A DNA stretch of 64,000 nucleotides from Lethocerus indicus (Eukaryota; Arthropoda; Insecta; Hemiptera; Belostomatidae). How positions within the stretch are numbered: position 1 is the stretch's first letter; every line of letters begins with the position of its first letter. Shown piece after piece: positions 26,026 to 41,100 of this stretch. Under the pieces are notes generated by a model. That model saw nothing but the letters and a program-made list of their open reading frames with translations. It searched no databases and had not been told where the DNA came from. A program made the translations under genes and the position numbers. The stretch lies in the NCBI GenBank assembly GCA_019843655.1, contig JACDQD010000004.1:30639872-30703871 (forward strand). Direction: 5' to 3'.

Positions 26026-27531
26026 AATTTTCCAGTTATTTTATTTTGTCTATACAACTTCAACCGCTGAATACCTAAGCTGTAACAATTTTTCAGTTTA
26101 CCTTCATAAAACCCCATTTTAGATTAATATCTCTTATTTATCTCTGAACTAATAAAATGTCTCCTTCAATAATTATTTTTACTAAACACTTTTTGAAATG
26201 GATAGTGCAATATCCAATGGATATCAAACAAAATACCAGGAATATTAGCTCATAATAATAAGAAGGGTTTAATGTATTAATGTGATATTAAATGTGATTT
26301 TAACACTTGAGAAGAAAGATAAATGATAATAATACAGTACGTTAACAATTACCTGAAACTGCTATTTCTTAGTAGAGATTCAAAGTGGAATAGAGTATTT
26401 TTTAGTGTATGAAAATTCATAGGCATTGGGTTTTTAAACCTATGCTTCATTCACTGCTGAAGTAGCACACAGGAGATTGACTGATGGCTTGTTGATTTGA
26501 ACATCTTTTGTAGGAAATTTGTGATGTGTTTACAATGTCTGTAACCAATATGATTGCAGCGAGCTTACAATTATTGATTAAATAATTTTATATTGAACTA
26601 TTGCTAGACATTGAATTTCAGGTAATATTGATTGTAGGATAAATGTTAAATGTTTAAGTAGTTGATCGTTAAAATATATTTTGATTTTTGTTTGAATATG
26701 TGGAACTCATACTATACGCTGGAACATAATAAATTTAATTGATTTCCTTGGTCACTTATATCAAATTTTTTTAACCTTTATGTGAATTTATCAATAAAAA
26801 GGTACCAATCTCAAAACTAAAAAGGCAATGAACGTTAAATTAAAAAGGCAATGAAAGTTGATATTAGGCTCTTACTTGTTTAGCACATTTTGAATTATTA
26901 TACTTATGATTTGATATAACCTAAGCTATCCACCATTTATCTATATCTATATAATAAATATCTATCTATATATAGACATGTTTATATATATAAAATATAT
27001 TAAATTTGTATGTGGGGGGGAGAGCAAGATATGCCAGACATATCTAATGTAATATTTGTGTACTCTATTTTTTCTTTTAAGATAATGTTTACCTTTTCTT
27101 ATGTTATCTTTTTAATACCATTTGCGATCTTCATTGCTTAGCCATAATCGGTCCGTTTTGAGTACTTGTATAAAAACAGCACTTCAGTTCATGTTTTCAC
27201 TTCGCAAAAATAAATTCTGTTTATATTGAAACTGATATATTGAACATATTGCGGTTTATCTAACATTGAAAGTAGTCAACAAGAAATTTTGAATTTTGTT
27301 TTCATTTTAAACCGATATCTTAGCCATCCAAACGCATTAAGTGAAGGTGTATTCTTTTCATATACTTCACTGACATCGACTGCCCATTGTTTCTTAGTAG
27401 ATTAACACATTTTACAATACTAAATTTAATATGAAATAATAATTAAAAACAAAGTATGAGGTATGCTAATAATTGATTTTAATTATTAGTTGAAACATGA
27501 TATTCTTGGTTGAATTTGTGTTCATTTAAGT
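26026..27531. promoter_or_regulatory. Spacer between the orphan ORF and the integrin gene, with possible integrin promoter
   Basis: No coding similarity. A short imperfect tandem duplication (unit TAAAAAGGCAATGAA) lies near 26818-26862. TATAAAA at 27169-27175 with an initiator-like TCACTT whose A is at 27199 (30 nt apart) is a possible integrin core promoter. The integrin ATG is preceded by a splice-acceptor-like TTTTTTCAG ending at 27987, so an upstream 5' UTR exon is likely. Its donor is not certain. Confidence 0.35.
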
Positions 27532-27906
27532 CAGTTATTCCCAAACTGTGCACCACGGCGCCGCGAAATTTTCTTATAAAAAATATCATTAATATTATGC
27601 CTTTATAAAATGTTACCAAATATGACATCAGTTATTTGGATTTTGGTTTTACATCAACAAACGTCAATGATGAAAGTAATTTTTCAATTTCACACAAAAG
27701 TCATGAGTTTTTATTATTTATTAAACAAAATTGCAGACGAACATAAGAGATATAGATATATCAATGTTTTTCTGAATCAAGAAGGAAGAAAAACTACTAT
27801 TAACATAAAGTTTCACCCTGAAATAGACCGATGTTTTAAATTGGGGCGCAACGGAAAAATTTTGATATATTAAGAGCACCGGAAACCAAAAAATTTGGGA
27901 ACGCTG
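27532..27906 (+). mobile_element. Non-autonomous hAT-like element (MITE)
   Basis: A 375-bp segment bounded by imperfect terminal inverted repeats: the left end begins CAGTTATTCCCAAACT and the right end, read on the minus strand, begins CAGCGTTCCCAAATTT. CAG ends with a TTCCCAAA core are typical of hAT elements. Flanking 8-mers are ATTTAAGT (27524-27531) and CTTTAAAA (27907-27914). They share TTTAA and fit the hAT duplication pattern nTnnnnAn, as a decayed 8-bp target duplication would. The interior has a CpG-rich patch near the left end (GCACCACGGCGCCGCG) and no transposase. It ends 85 bp before the integrin ATG. Confidence 0.6.
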
Positions 27907-27991
27907 CTTTAAAACCTAAAAGCTAAATCATGAAGGCAGTACTTTTAGATAGTCTGAGTAAGTTTGTCGTTTTCTAAGTTTTTTCAGTTTT

Positions 27992-30755
27992 ATGATGAGT
28001 TTGCGCCTTTATTTTAGTTTATTGCTAGGACAGTTTTGTTGTTCTTACGGTTTCAACTTAGAAACAAGGTTACCTGTTATAAAAAGAGAGAGCCAGGGAT
28101 CTTATTTCGGCTTTTCGGTTGCTGAACATCAGTCTTATGATCAGAACAAGAAGGAAGTGCAACAAAACTGGTAAGAGTAAATGTACACCTGCATTCTTTT
28201 GGAATTATTCATAACATTTGTATTTTTATTTGAAGTCAAAAAATATAAAAGAACTGTCTTGTTAATCAAAATAATTGTTTTAGTTCCATTTAGATTAATT
28301 TTATTTCAACATTTGTAGTTGATTTGAGTAGAGAAGTTTTTAAAAATACAAGTTAATTTTCTTTAGACGTTCACTTCATTTCGTATTTTTTTCTGTTATA
28401 CAGATGGTTCAAATATCTCTTGTCATAATTAAAGGATATAATTACTAAGAAACATTTCATTCTTGACTGGGACTAATTACTTACGTGAATGAGAATAAAC
28501 AATTATACTTTATTAATTTACAGCATGGTTACCTTAGAACTTGTAATTTTGTCATAATGTTATAGATTAATTTCAATGAAACTTCAAAAAACCAGCAAAT
28601 TAATTCATCAGAATTCAAAGTTTTTAGCAGATATTAAAACTTAAGATGGCCCTACGACTCAAGAAAAGTACATTATATATCCATGCTTATATACATGTGT
28701 TTATAAATTGCTGTACTGAGTAATATTCAGGTTTTTGGTGAAGGTTCTTAGCCTCATATTTTTGGAGCCTCAAAATCTCAAGAGCTTAACGCCTAAGTAT
28801 GGTGTAGCTTGTAAAACCCTAGACTAAATATTTGAGAATGTTTCAAAAGATCCCATAAACTTCTGCTTACATAGGGTAAAAAGTTTTTTGTGTTGTAGGA
28901 CCTCAGTCCTCAGCTCTCTCAAGAGCATTTTTGCATAAATAAACAATTTATGCTAATAATTTCACTCAAACCCAAATTAAAGAAATAACTAGTGTTGTGA
29001 TGGCATTAATTATAAAATTGTTAGTTTTAAATTACTACTGGCAGTCTCATTTCTTTTGGAACGTATTAATTAATTAATATTATTATTTACTATATAAAAA
29101 TAGAAACAATAATATATTTCACCATTAACATTAATTGAATAGAATTCTATAATTAATGATAAGCTGTGATGTGTGCTTAATGTTGAAAATGATCTCATCT
29201 TGTTCGGTTTAAGAAATGTTGACTCATCTATTAAATGGTCATCTGAGAATTATGTATTTATAGATTCATTTCAATACTATTTTGTTTTTATCTATGTTTG
29301 TATGGTTGCATTAACCAAGTAAATAACTGGTTGCAATAAACATCATGTCATATGTAAGAATCATGTTGATAAAGAAAATTAAAAACATTTCAAATTAGTT
29401 TCAAATTGTATAATTGGAAATATATAAGTAATTGTGTTGATGTTATTTTTTTATTATTTTAGGTATTTGAAAATTTATAGTAATTTCGTGAGCTATTCTT
29501 GTAGGTTATTAGTTGGAGCTCCTCTAGGTCAGAATCTACAGCCAGGTACAAATAATTCTGGTGCTCTATGGCGATGTCCAATTACAAGTCTTCAAAATGA
29601 CTGTGATCAAGTTATAACAGATGGGAAAAGAGGTATGTAATAAATAAATGTTAGTGATGATTTTAGTTCATCCTTTTTTTAGATGGACATTTTCTTTAAC
29701 TAGACTTAAGACTACTAGTGATTAGGTGTCTTAATATAAAATATATCATATGTCAGAAATACATACCCTAATTGTTAGTGACATAAATATTGATAGTAGA
29801 GGTTTTGGGATTGTTTCATTATTACTTGAATTTCTTTTCTGTAGGGAATTATCAGATTGCTTACTAAGTGGTGTTGGATTTTTATTTTTGATTATGAATT
29901 ATTAATGGTTACAGTATTTTAGTAAGTCATTTTATTAATTATTTATAATTTATTATAGATGCTTTTTATTGCTAGTGTGCAAATTGTTTGTGCGCGTGCA
30001 TGTGGTGTGTGTGTGTGTGTATGTGTGTATGTGTGTTTGGACGGGATTATTTATAAGGAGGTGAGAGTTTATTGTAAAGGAGTAATTATTTTAAACTCGC
30101 ATTTGATAGCAACATATTTTAAATTGATATATTTACAAATGTCGCTAACTCAGATTTCACCGAAATAGATGTCTGTTATTGGAAACAATAATTACATCAA
30201 ATGAACTATAAGGTGGTGGTATTTCACTAGTTTTTATACCTTCCATTAGTAGCATTTCAAAATGCTTTACTTCCCAAAATTTGTTATGTTTATAATCACT
30301 AATGAAATAGACTTATTTACTGATTTCCAATACCAAATTGCTTATAGATGGTGTTTTTGTCACTACCTCATCACATGATTACTCATGTCACATAGTAAGA
30401 AATATCATTTAAGAAATGAGTTGATAATTATTGAATAAAGGTTGAGGTTGTTAATATGTCATCTTTTTTAAATGAGTCGCCATTCATTATTTTATTGAAA
30501 AATAGTTTTAGAGTGTTTTTGTGTACTTTATATATTTGATTAATTTTATTTAGTAAAATGTATTTCTTGTTTTGTCCTAACTTTCTTAGTCAAAAGGTAG
30601 ATTCTATTGGTTAATTTGGTGCTTGAATTTGAAAGAAATATTTTTTTAATATACAACATAAATATTTGTCATCCCTGTTTTATGTGCTTACTGCAGTTGT
30701 TAATGAACAGATGTGAAAAGTAAATTTAATCATTGATTATATTGTGTGTACTTAT

Positions 30756-30850
<95 letters not shown>

Positions 30851-33800
30851 GTATATGAAGGTTCTGCAAAATATACTATTTTAAAAACTTAATCATAATT
30901 TAGCTTTCTAGTAATTGAGCACTTATTGATTTATTATAAATTTTATTGGATATATTAATAATTTGTGTTTTCATTTATTAAACTATTTACATTTAGTGTA
31001 GTTCTGGTAGATTTTAGTATGGAGACACCACTCAAGGTGCACCATATTTATCTTCTTTTTTATGTTCAACAGACGCTGTAGACGGCCATTATAATCCGTG
31101 TAAGTGTAAATTGGTAATATTGCAGTCTGAAGAGTTTATATTTATTAGCATGGTTCAATAAGTTTTGAATTGACTTTTGCGTATATTTTTCGCATGGCAT
31201 TTAATTTTGATCGCACTTCATTACCTACAATTATCTGTTTTGCATGATTTATGCATATTTCTGTGTGATTCTTAATCTGTGTTATGCTTTGTATTGGAAT
31301 CATTTTTTAAGCACCTTTTATTTTCAGGTTATACACCAATTGTTTTATTTTTTTTATAATACAATTTAGGATGGTACTATTTTGTGCATTTTGAAATTGC
31401 ATTCTTTTAATCATGATACATGAATCTTCTTTCTATTTTTTAATTTTTATTTAAAGAATTATTCATATTGCTAATTCTTTTTGTTGTCTTTCAGTGATTT
31501 TGAAGGAAATTGTTTGCAATAATGGGGTTAAAAATGTAATTTTGGCTAATACATTTATATAAATACCTTTTTTAATATTTTTTCGTATTAAATAAACTTC
31601 AAAACTTTTTTTAACAATCGATTGTATATTGGATTTGATATCTGAAGTGCGAATTTAAGAGCAACTTAACTTAGCTTTTCAGTTTGGTGCTACTAAGCTT
31701 ATAAAAAAATTGCCCAAAAGCTTTGTTTTATTTTTATTAATTAATTATACATTTATTCCAATATTTCATTTTATTAAGATATGTTGCTGTGAATATTATT
31801 AAAAATAATTAAGATGCTTAATTTTCTTTTGCTCATTTGAGAGAACTCATATGAAGTAATAATTAAGAAAAGTTGGTATAATTAAAATGGTGTTGGAATG
31901 ATTAATAATAAATTATATACATGATAAGCAAAATGTAACTTTTGTTTCATAAAAGACGTTGATAAACATGAGTTGACGACACCACTTAGCAATGAAATCA
32001 AGGATGGTCAGTGGCTTGGTGTTACTGTTCGAAGTCAAGGCACTGGTGGTAAAGTAATGGTAAATAATCTTTTGACTATTATTTATGCATATTTAATAAT
32101 ACATTATGTCATCAATCTTGCTTTTTAATTTCTCTATCATATTATATTAGGAGACATCAGAAATCAAATCAGTTCTTAAGTGACTAGTGATTTGAAGCAT
32201 TATATGTCATAGAATAAGTAACTACACTATCTACTGGTGTGTGTATATCAGTTTGTCTCTTTTTGAGAATATCTGAAGGTTGAGCATATTTACAATATGC
32301 TGGGAAATTAGTTTTCCTCCAATTTCTTAGAAGGTTTCAAAAAAATCACTCATTGTAAATTTAGTGCATCCTCCAAGAAAGGTTTTAATAATGGTCATTA
32401 AAATATTTTCACTGAGTTGATAATTGGGTTTGAAACTTCCATGATGTCCTACCACATAAATGTGCATACTTATATACCAACTTTTTATCTCATGCCTTTT
32501 ACAAAGATGAATAATTTTGCTAAATATTTATAACTAATATTCCATCTGGGAATAATTAAGATGTCTGAATATTCACAGTTATAAATGGGATAAAATGTAT
32601 TCCTAGAAAATATTTTTGTTATAGGTTTGTGCCCACAGATACATAAGAAGTGATGGAGACTTCAGGTATGCCACAGGCCTCTGTTATACTCTTACGCAGT
32701 ATTTGGACTATGATGAGAGTTGGGAACCATGTAAAGGAAAACCAATGCATAGGTACAGTTGATTTAACCTTTTCTTGCTCAGTTTGAGAATTAATATTTT
32801 ATTTAATATATTGCAACTTCAGCAAAGTTTTTTGCTTTATTTTTTCTGTAAAAGAAAAAACAAAATTATTAATTTATATAAGTTCGATAGACATACAATG
32901 GACAAGATAGAGTGACAACTTACATTACGTAGAACTGTCTTAGAATTAAGAAATTCAATGAAAAGTTCAAGAACTGATTTACATTTCTGTTATATAGAGG
33001 ATTCAACCTACATTTCTTTATGGTAGAGAGATCTGATTGAACTATAATCTTTTGGTTAAACTGGGATAATATTGTCTTTGCAAAATATAGTATGAAGGCT
33101 TCACAGATTGACTTTTAACGTGCTGGAGTGCTAGGTGAGCTAGATTTATAATTTCCACAGCAATGTAGGATGTAACTTTTCCCTTAATTAATTTTATTTA
33201 GTGCTGTTTAATACATTGAGCAGTCAGTATTAAAAATCTCTATGTATAATGAAATTTTATGAAAACATTACCTGCAAAATCAGTATACGGGATATATTGT
33301 TCTATAGGAAAACTGTTTAAATAAAACCTCCTCCAATTTTTCCCTTTATCATGACTTAGTATTGTTTAATCTCAAATTATAATTTAATTAATACTTACTT
33401 ATTATATTTATTAAGAAATTTTTTAAGTGCTCACAATATTTTCTTTATTAATGATTGAATTTTTAAATGCGCATGAACATAACGATTTGTTCCCTTGGAA
33501 GTTAGTAATGAAATGAAGAACATAAAGTATTTTTAATTGTAATATATAATTGCTTTTATTGAAGTAGATGTTTGATATTCAGCTGAAGATTTAAGAAGCC
33601 TGCTTTACAAATCTTTTTTGCTAGGTGTTACACTGTTATAGAGATAAGTATTGTTTGTAACCTTTTCCATTCAGTGTTATAATTTGTAACTTCAGTTATT
33701 CCAGTATAGCTGTTCATATCTTTAATTTTTTTCTTAACCTATCATTTGTAGCTATTAAATAGTAATGTAATATTTTGTCTTAATTATTATCCTTGTAAAA

Positions 33801-35118
33801 TAATTACAAGTACGTACATAAATCTGTGAACATAAATGTTTATCCTCTGAAAATTGTTAGTTATTAGATATTGATAGTTAATATCATTAATTTAAGTGCT
33901 GTTTATACTTGAAAAAATATGTTCTAATCAGATGTGTAAATTTAGATTTAAGTTTATCTGTTTTAATATGTAGTCATTAATAATTTATTTTTTATGCTTA
34001 ATATTTTTGACACATTGTATTGTTTAGATTGAATTTGAATTTATATTTCAGGGCTCATGAAGAGTATGGGTTTTGTCAGGCAGGTGCAAGTGGTTTGTTG
34101 GTGAATGACATAGCTTTAATTGGTACACCTGGACCTTATACATGGCGAGGTACTATGTTTGTGTTCAGTATAGATGAAGACTACTTACATAGGGACAAGA
34201 CCATGTATCACAGCCGCCTTGCTGATGATCTTTCAGCTCCTGACAAATATAGTTATCTTGGTAAAGTTCATGTCTGATTCTTTGATGTATAGATTTAGCT
34301 TTGTAGCCAGTTGTTGAATTTATTGTGACAATATTTTCTGTTAAGTTTTGAAACTATTTAATGTTTTTATTTAAATTATTCTTCTGGACATATTTTTTCA
34401 TAAATTAAATTTGTTTGTATTTGATTGATTTCAGTGATTAGTACATATTTTGGTTTTTGTATAACCTAAGTTGTTTTTTTAAATATTGTCTCTTAAAACC
34501 ATTTACCTGTTGTTTATTTAAGAATTATTAGGCTAATTTGAAAATAATTATTTATTTTTAAGTTATTTGGTTGTTACAATAGGAATGTCAGTAGCGGCTG
34601 GAAAATTTTTTGGTCCACAAATGGCATATGCAGCTGGTGCTCCTAGGTCAAATGGAACAGGACAAGTCTTTATCTACACAAAAGCTATATCTGTAACCAA
34701 TTTGAATTTAAATATGATATTGTCTGGTGAACAGTTTACATCTAATTTTGGATATGAAATTGCAACTGCTGACTTAAATGGTGATAGGTGAGTTCATTAT
34801 AGTGGCATAAGGTAGTTGTATTTGCATGATTAGTGAAAATCTCATCTTCATTTTTTCTCTTGCTCAATCTGTTCCTTGTCATATTGTAAAATTACAAATT
34901 TTGTCATAATACAGATATGATTTTGAACAATTTTGTTGTAATGACACAATATATTTTTTCAGATTACCAGATTTGTTGGTTGGTGCACCAAACTATTTTA
35001 CAAAAGATAGCGGTGGAGCTGTTTACATTTATATTAATCACAAACATTGCTTGGATTGCAATGATCCAATCAAAATAACTGGTCAGCCAGAGTCAAGGTT
35101 GTATTATATATGTGTGTA

Positions 35119-35174
<56 letters not shown>

Positions 35175-38100
35175 ATATTTACATTTTATAATTATATTAT
35201 AATGCTATATTTATCTTAAAAGATTATTTTTGTGCATAGGTATAGGTTATCTTCCTTACTTTTTACCTTATAAGTCATATTAGTAATTTGTTTATTTGAT
35301 GAACTGATTTTGCATACTGTAGGTATGGTATTGCAATAGCAAATTTAAGCGATTTGAATAAAGATGGTTATGAAGACATAGCAGTTGGTGCTCCCTATGA
35401 AGGGTATGGAACAATTTACATTTATCTTGGAGCTAAGGATGGAATTATTAATGAACCATCTCAGGTATGTAGATATCTTACACACCTGTTGTAGCCTAAT
35501 GGCTTGAGACATAAGTTTCAAACCTAATGAGACTACTGGCAATGCAAATTCGAATGCAATACAATGAACAAAAGATCATACCCTAGCCTGGATGTTTAGA
35601 CTAGTTAAGTTTAGATTTAGAACAAGCATAGGTCCTAAAAATAATTTAATATACTTGGATTAATAAGTTTATTTCCTCTTAACTGCCGAACATGTTGATA
35701 TGCCATTAGAGTACTTTTTATACCCCCCCCCCCTTTAATTGACACCAAAGGTGCACTTGTGTTCAGACCAAGTTACATTAACTGTACACTACATACAGAA
35801 CAATTACACTCTAAAATTTAATATTAAACAGCACTACACAAGTATTAAGGTATTATGAGTACACAACTCACTCTTGGGCCTTGCCCAAAGGGGACAGGAT
35901 TTATAGGGGAGAACAGAATGCAATGATAATACATGACTCTTGACAAATTGACTATTAGGAATTTCAGGTTCCTCAAACATGCTTGTATGAAATTTTACAT
36001 GCTACTGAACATTGTATAAGTGCCGAACTGCTTATATTAATACTTTTACAAATAATAAAGTTTCTATTTATATTTTAAAGCGTAAATACGGTATTTATTA
36101 ACTTTTGTTTAATTAATATAAGCTTCATAAATCAATCCAAGGGTGATAAAAACATTGTTTCTAGTTTGCAATAACATAGTTACCTCATAGCCTCTTTTGA
36201 GAAACAAATATTATCTTCTGATTTGTTGTACATAACAACAAAACTCTTTAAAAATATTTAGCTCAGTTTGTGCTGTCAACTCAAGAAAATAAACAATTTG
36301 TTCTAATACAAAGTTAACTCCCCAATAAGTCACAGTTTATTTTTTGTTGAATGTGAAGGACAGCATGAAAGTGCAAATGCTAAATTATAGATCATTCAGT
36401 ATATACCTTTCAAGTATAAAATCCTGAATATATAGAAATAAAACATGGAGTTGGTAACTCATTCCCTCAAGGGTATGCCTGAGTTATGTTATTATATATA
36501 CTGAATTTGGCCTTAAATTCACGTTTGAAAATTATGATGTGTAAAGTGAACTGAGTTGAGATATGAACATTTGACCCTGATAACCACCATTTTGGTTCTG
36601 AAAAATGCATTATTGAATAATAATGCAGTGCATTATATACAATAGATAATGTTAGAACTCACTAGATGATTCTATGATGGAATATCAAGTATCAAATAAT
36701 CAAATATCAGTCTTTAATTGCCAGCATGCACTTTAATTTTCTTCTATACAGGTTATACATGGTGAAGAATTCAACATAAGAACTTTTGGATACAGTATAA
36801 GTGGTGGTCTAGATTTGGATGGTAATAGTTATCCAGATTTGATGACTGGAGCTTTTGAAGCTGATGCTGTTGTGCTTTTGAGAGCTAGACCTATTGTGGG
36901 TCTTACAACTTGGGTAGAACCTGACTCTTCCCTTTCAAATATTGATCCAAATAACAAAGCTTGCGAGCACTCGAATTCTAACCACACATGGTTTGTATAT
37001 TTTATAAAATATCTCACTATTGCTTTTTTTATATGCATATAAGCATTAAGTTGAAATTTGCTATTGAAGGAAAAGGTGTATTAATTGTAAGGGAATTCTG
37101 AAATCACCAGTGATTCGAGTTGAGCTTAGAGGGTGAAATGGCATATTGTACTTGTGTTAAAATTCCTGTGACAGACCAAATATTTTTTCAATTGTAAATT
37201 TCTGCTCAAACAAGCTGGAACATGCAAGCCCAGTATACTCATTAAAATATAAGTGATCATTTATGTTTTTATTTTTATATAAACATTCAGAAATGAGATG
37301 ACCTTTTGTTCATAGATGAATATCAGTAAGTAAATATTAATTAAACAACCTATTAACAGGAAACAAGTATGTTGTAGCACAATACTTCCAGTACAATAAG
37401 TCCTTTTCCTTTCTTTTTGTCTTTGATTTTGGAAGTAGGCCACATTAATTGATTTTAAGTGTGTTTATATTTCTTATATAATTTCATATCATCTTTCAGT
37501 CTATACTATATTATATCTGTTAATATGTTGCTAGGTATCCCCTGAGTTCATTTAATATTTTATTCTGCTTTTATTTAGCTTCATTGTTTAAGTTGGTCAT
37601 TTTAGTTTCAGATTTACAGCATGTGTATCAATGGAGGCTATTGATCGAAGATTGGTAGTGAGTGAAAATGGTGTTATTAGACTCAAGTATAAACTGGAAG
37701 CAGATGTACACAAAAAAATCCCTAGAGTTTGGTTACATAATAAGCACCATGGTAAAACTCATACAATACAACATGAAATTGGGTTACACATGGATACTAC
37801 AACAAGGGAGTGGAAACACTGCCATCATCATACAGTTTTTGTAAAGGTAATTAGGAAATTAATTGAATTCTGCCTGTTTTGTGTGTGAGTGTGAAAAGGA
37901 GAGAAAGAGGGGAGGAATATGCATGTATCTGTGTCTTATTCAAACTGTTTTAATATAATTAGATATTTATTATGAATATTATTACTGCATTAGTATTAAT
38001 GTGTAACAATGTAAGATTATTGTTTTTTGATATCTGTTAAAAGGTATTGAGCATAAACGGTAACCTTTTTTCAGTACAGTATTTGCCACAGTTCTACCCA

Positions 38101-41100
38101 CCTAAATGGTATTTATTTATGTGTTTAGTTCTAAGTGAATGTGTAAATAAACCTGTTTGCCTTGTTGAAAAGTTTGCTAGTGGCTTATCATAACAAGTTT
38201 GATAAGTATTAAAAAGCCTTATCTCAGGTCCATACATTTTTTGTTCAAGGCAGTTCGAATCATGGATGTTTATTTGTAAGTAATAATATTTGTCAGGAGA
38301 TAAACTGTACCGCTCTCTGGTAGTGATCACTACTTGCCCCAACTACCAATGCTTATAACATGTCTCAACAGAATCTAATTGCACTTAATAAGATATATAC
38401 TAAAATAAAGAAATCACTCTTGTGAGTTACTATGAATATATATTATTATATTTTGTACTTAGCAACTAAAATATTAAATAAATATTCAGCACAAATGTCA
38501 ATCTTGCTGTAAACTGTACATCATAAAATATTTTTGAAGGATGGAACAAAGGATATACAGTCAGCTATTTCAATGCGATTGAACTATTGGCTTGTTCAAG
38601 CAGAACCAAAAAAACCCCTTGAAGGAGATCCACTACCATCTGTTGATAACTTTCCTATACTGAATCAGCAACAAGCTGCTCAAGTTTTTGATGCTACTTT
38701 CTTGAAAGATTGTGGAAAAAATGACATCTGTGAAAGTGGACTAGTGGTTGATGCATTTCTTGTTGTTCAAACTGCAGGTATGTTTAGAGCTAGTTCATTA
38801 TAAATATTTTATCTGTTTGCATATGGATAATTGATATTTTATTGGTTTGAGAAAACAACAATTTTTTGTATTTACTGTTTTATATGTGTTTTATTTTATC
38901 TTTTTCAAGTACAATGTGTCTGTTTATTTGTCTATGAGTAATAGACAGTTATTTATAGGATTATTGTTTCTGAACACAAGTTTTGTCGGTTTACAATTTG
39001 TATAATGTTATACTATGTTAACATCAATTTCCTATATTAATTTCAGTTTAATAATTTATTAGTAATACTGCTAGGTATAATGGTTAATGATATTGTTAAG
39101 AAAGTAAAATATTGAAAAGTGGCCTCGGTGACTCAGGGCGTTGGGGCAAGTGAATGATGGCTAGTCTGACACTTGCCATGGTGTTAGCCTGTAAGCTAGT
39201 CTGTAAGTAGGATTGTAAGTCACCCCTTCTATCACAAGTCCACATATAGCTTTAGTTGCTGGCTGCACATAAAGCACAAACAAATCTTGAACAAAAATTA
39301 TATTTTCCAATTTTTTTTTAGATGGAGATAGGTACAATACTTCAGAACTGGTACTTGGAGAGCATCAGGAAATTATTTTGAATGCTACTGTTTACAACAT
39401 TAATGAAAGTGCTTATGAAGCCCAATTGCAAATAAAACATTCATCAAGTCTTAGCTACATTGGGCAGATTAAACAAAAGGTTTGTTGTATTCACATCTTT
39501 TATGTAATAATGATTTCCTCTTTTAAATAATTATACATTTTGTTTGTTACCACCTAATTGGCAGTTATATTAACACCAAAATCATTATTATATCTAAAAC
39601 ATTTAATGAGAATTAAATTGACAAATTATTGAAATGAATTATTTAATAATTGTTGTTATTAATTGTTTAAAGTGATCATTACTTTATGGGGTATTGAGTA
39701 TTTTATTACATTTTAAATATAATAAATATGTATTTTGTATGTAATAAGTAATACATTATTCTTGATTTATGCCCCTAGGGGTAAAATTTAGTGGTTGTGA
39801 AAGTTTTGTACTTATCTATTATAAAATATTTTCGGGGTCAGGTGGAGGTGGTTCATCAGTTTGAGTCTTGAACCATTGGGGCAGTAGGAGTTGTATAACA
39901 AACTTGTACCATTAATGCTTGAGTTAAACTAAGTTTACAATTTTATAATGCATAGCTTGTTAATATTCAGTGGAAAATAAAGCATTTTTATAATTCTGAA
40001 ATGCCTAATATTGTAATATTTAAGAATTATAATAAATACGGGACCAGAAAAACACCAACTGAACAAGTTTTCCCCATAGGGAAAATTCAAGGTATGCAAA
40101 ATTTAAAGCTGAAAATATATAACTTTTTCTATTGTAGAGTCATTCCATCAATTTTTTATCTCTCATTTCTTTCTTCACTTTTCCCATCAAAAGAATTCAT
40201 TTCTAAAATGGTCCCATTTTTGAATATTTTTCTGTCCTTAAAATTTGTTTTCATTTTGTTGATATCAATATAAATATCCAAATGTGAAATACAAAATAAA
40301 CAATTTTTTTTTCCACCATACATTTTTTACTTTACCTATTTTTAAGTGTGTTAATATTTAGTATTTCCTATTTTATTTATTTTGCTTTGAGAATTTATCC
40401 AAATTTTACAGGATAAGACACATACTTGTCTGCCAGACAATAGTAAAGAGTATGTTTTATGTAACATTGGCAATCCATTGGAAAGATCAGGCAGTGCAAA
40501 TGTTGTTCTACGTTTTGACCCTAGGGGCCTTACTGATTCTGAATACAAAATTGAATTTACACTGTCTCCAAATACCACAAGCACACCAGTGGAACCTATG
40601 ATGTCAATCATTCGCAGAGCTACTATCATCAGAAAAGCTGAGCTTTCTCTCAAAGGGTGTGTACATGTTTATTTTTTTAAATATTACTTAACCATAAGTG
40701 AACAGCTGAACCATAATTATAAATACGAAAGTCAGCATATTTTTTACTTGTCTCTGTATAACCTGCGTTGGGCTTTTGACTACTACACTTTTTGTCTCCT
40801 CTATCTCCATCCACTTACCACAAAAATGGTGACATCCTTTTGGATTATATCTAACCATATGTTTTTTCTTCAATCTGAAGCTCTTACTTTAATAACATAA
40901 TAGTCTTTTATGAACTCACTCCCAGCCTGGAACCAAACAAACAATTTTTGTTCTTGGTTTCTTCCCTTAAACTTTTGTTAACTCATGCTGGGAAGTGACC
41001 TTATAATAATTAACCTCATACTGAAGTAACTTGCTTATTTGATCTGCCCTAAGTATTTTATTTCACTTATACCCACCTCTTGTGAACATACTTTCAATCT

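Noticed and set aside
27610..27873. 87-codon ORF upstream of the integrin
   Set aside because: It lies wholly inside the hAT-like MITE and resembles no transposase.
36752..37846. Apparent frameshift or stop in the integrin between exons 9 and 10
   Set aside because: The stop arises only with the acceptor ending at 37611. Using the AG at 37605 restores the frame and conserved cysteines, so the gene is not broken.
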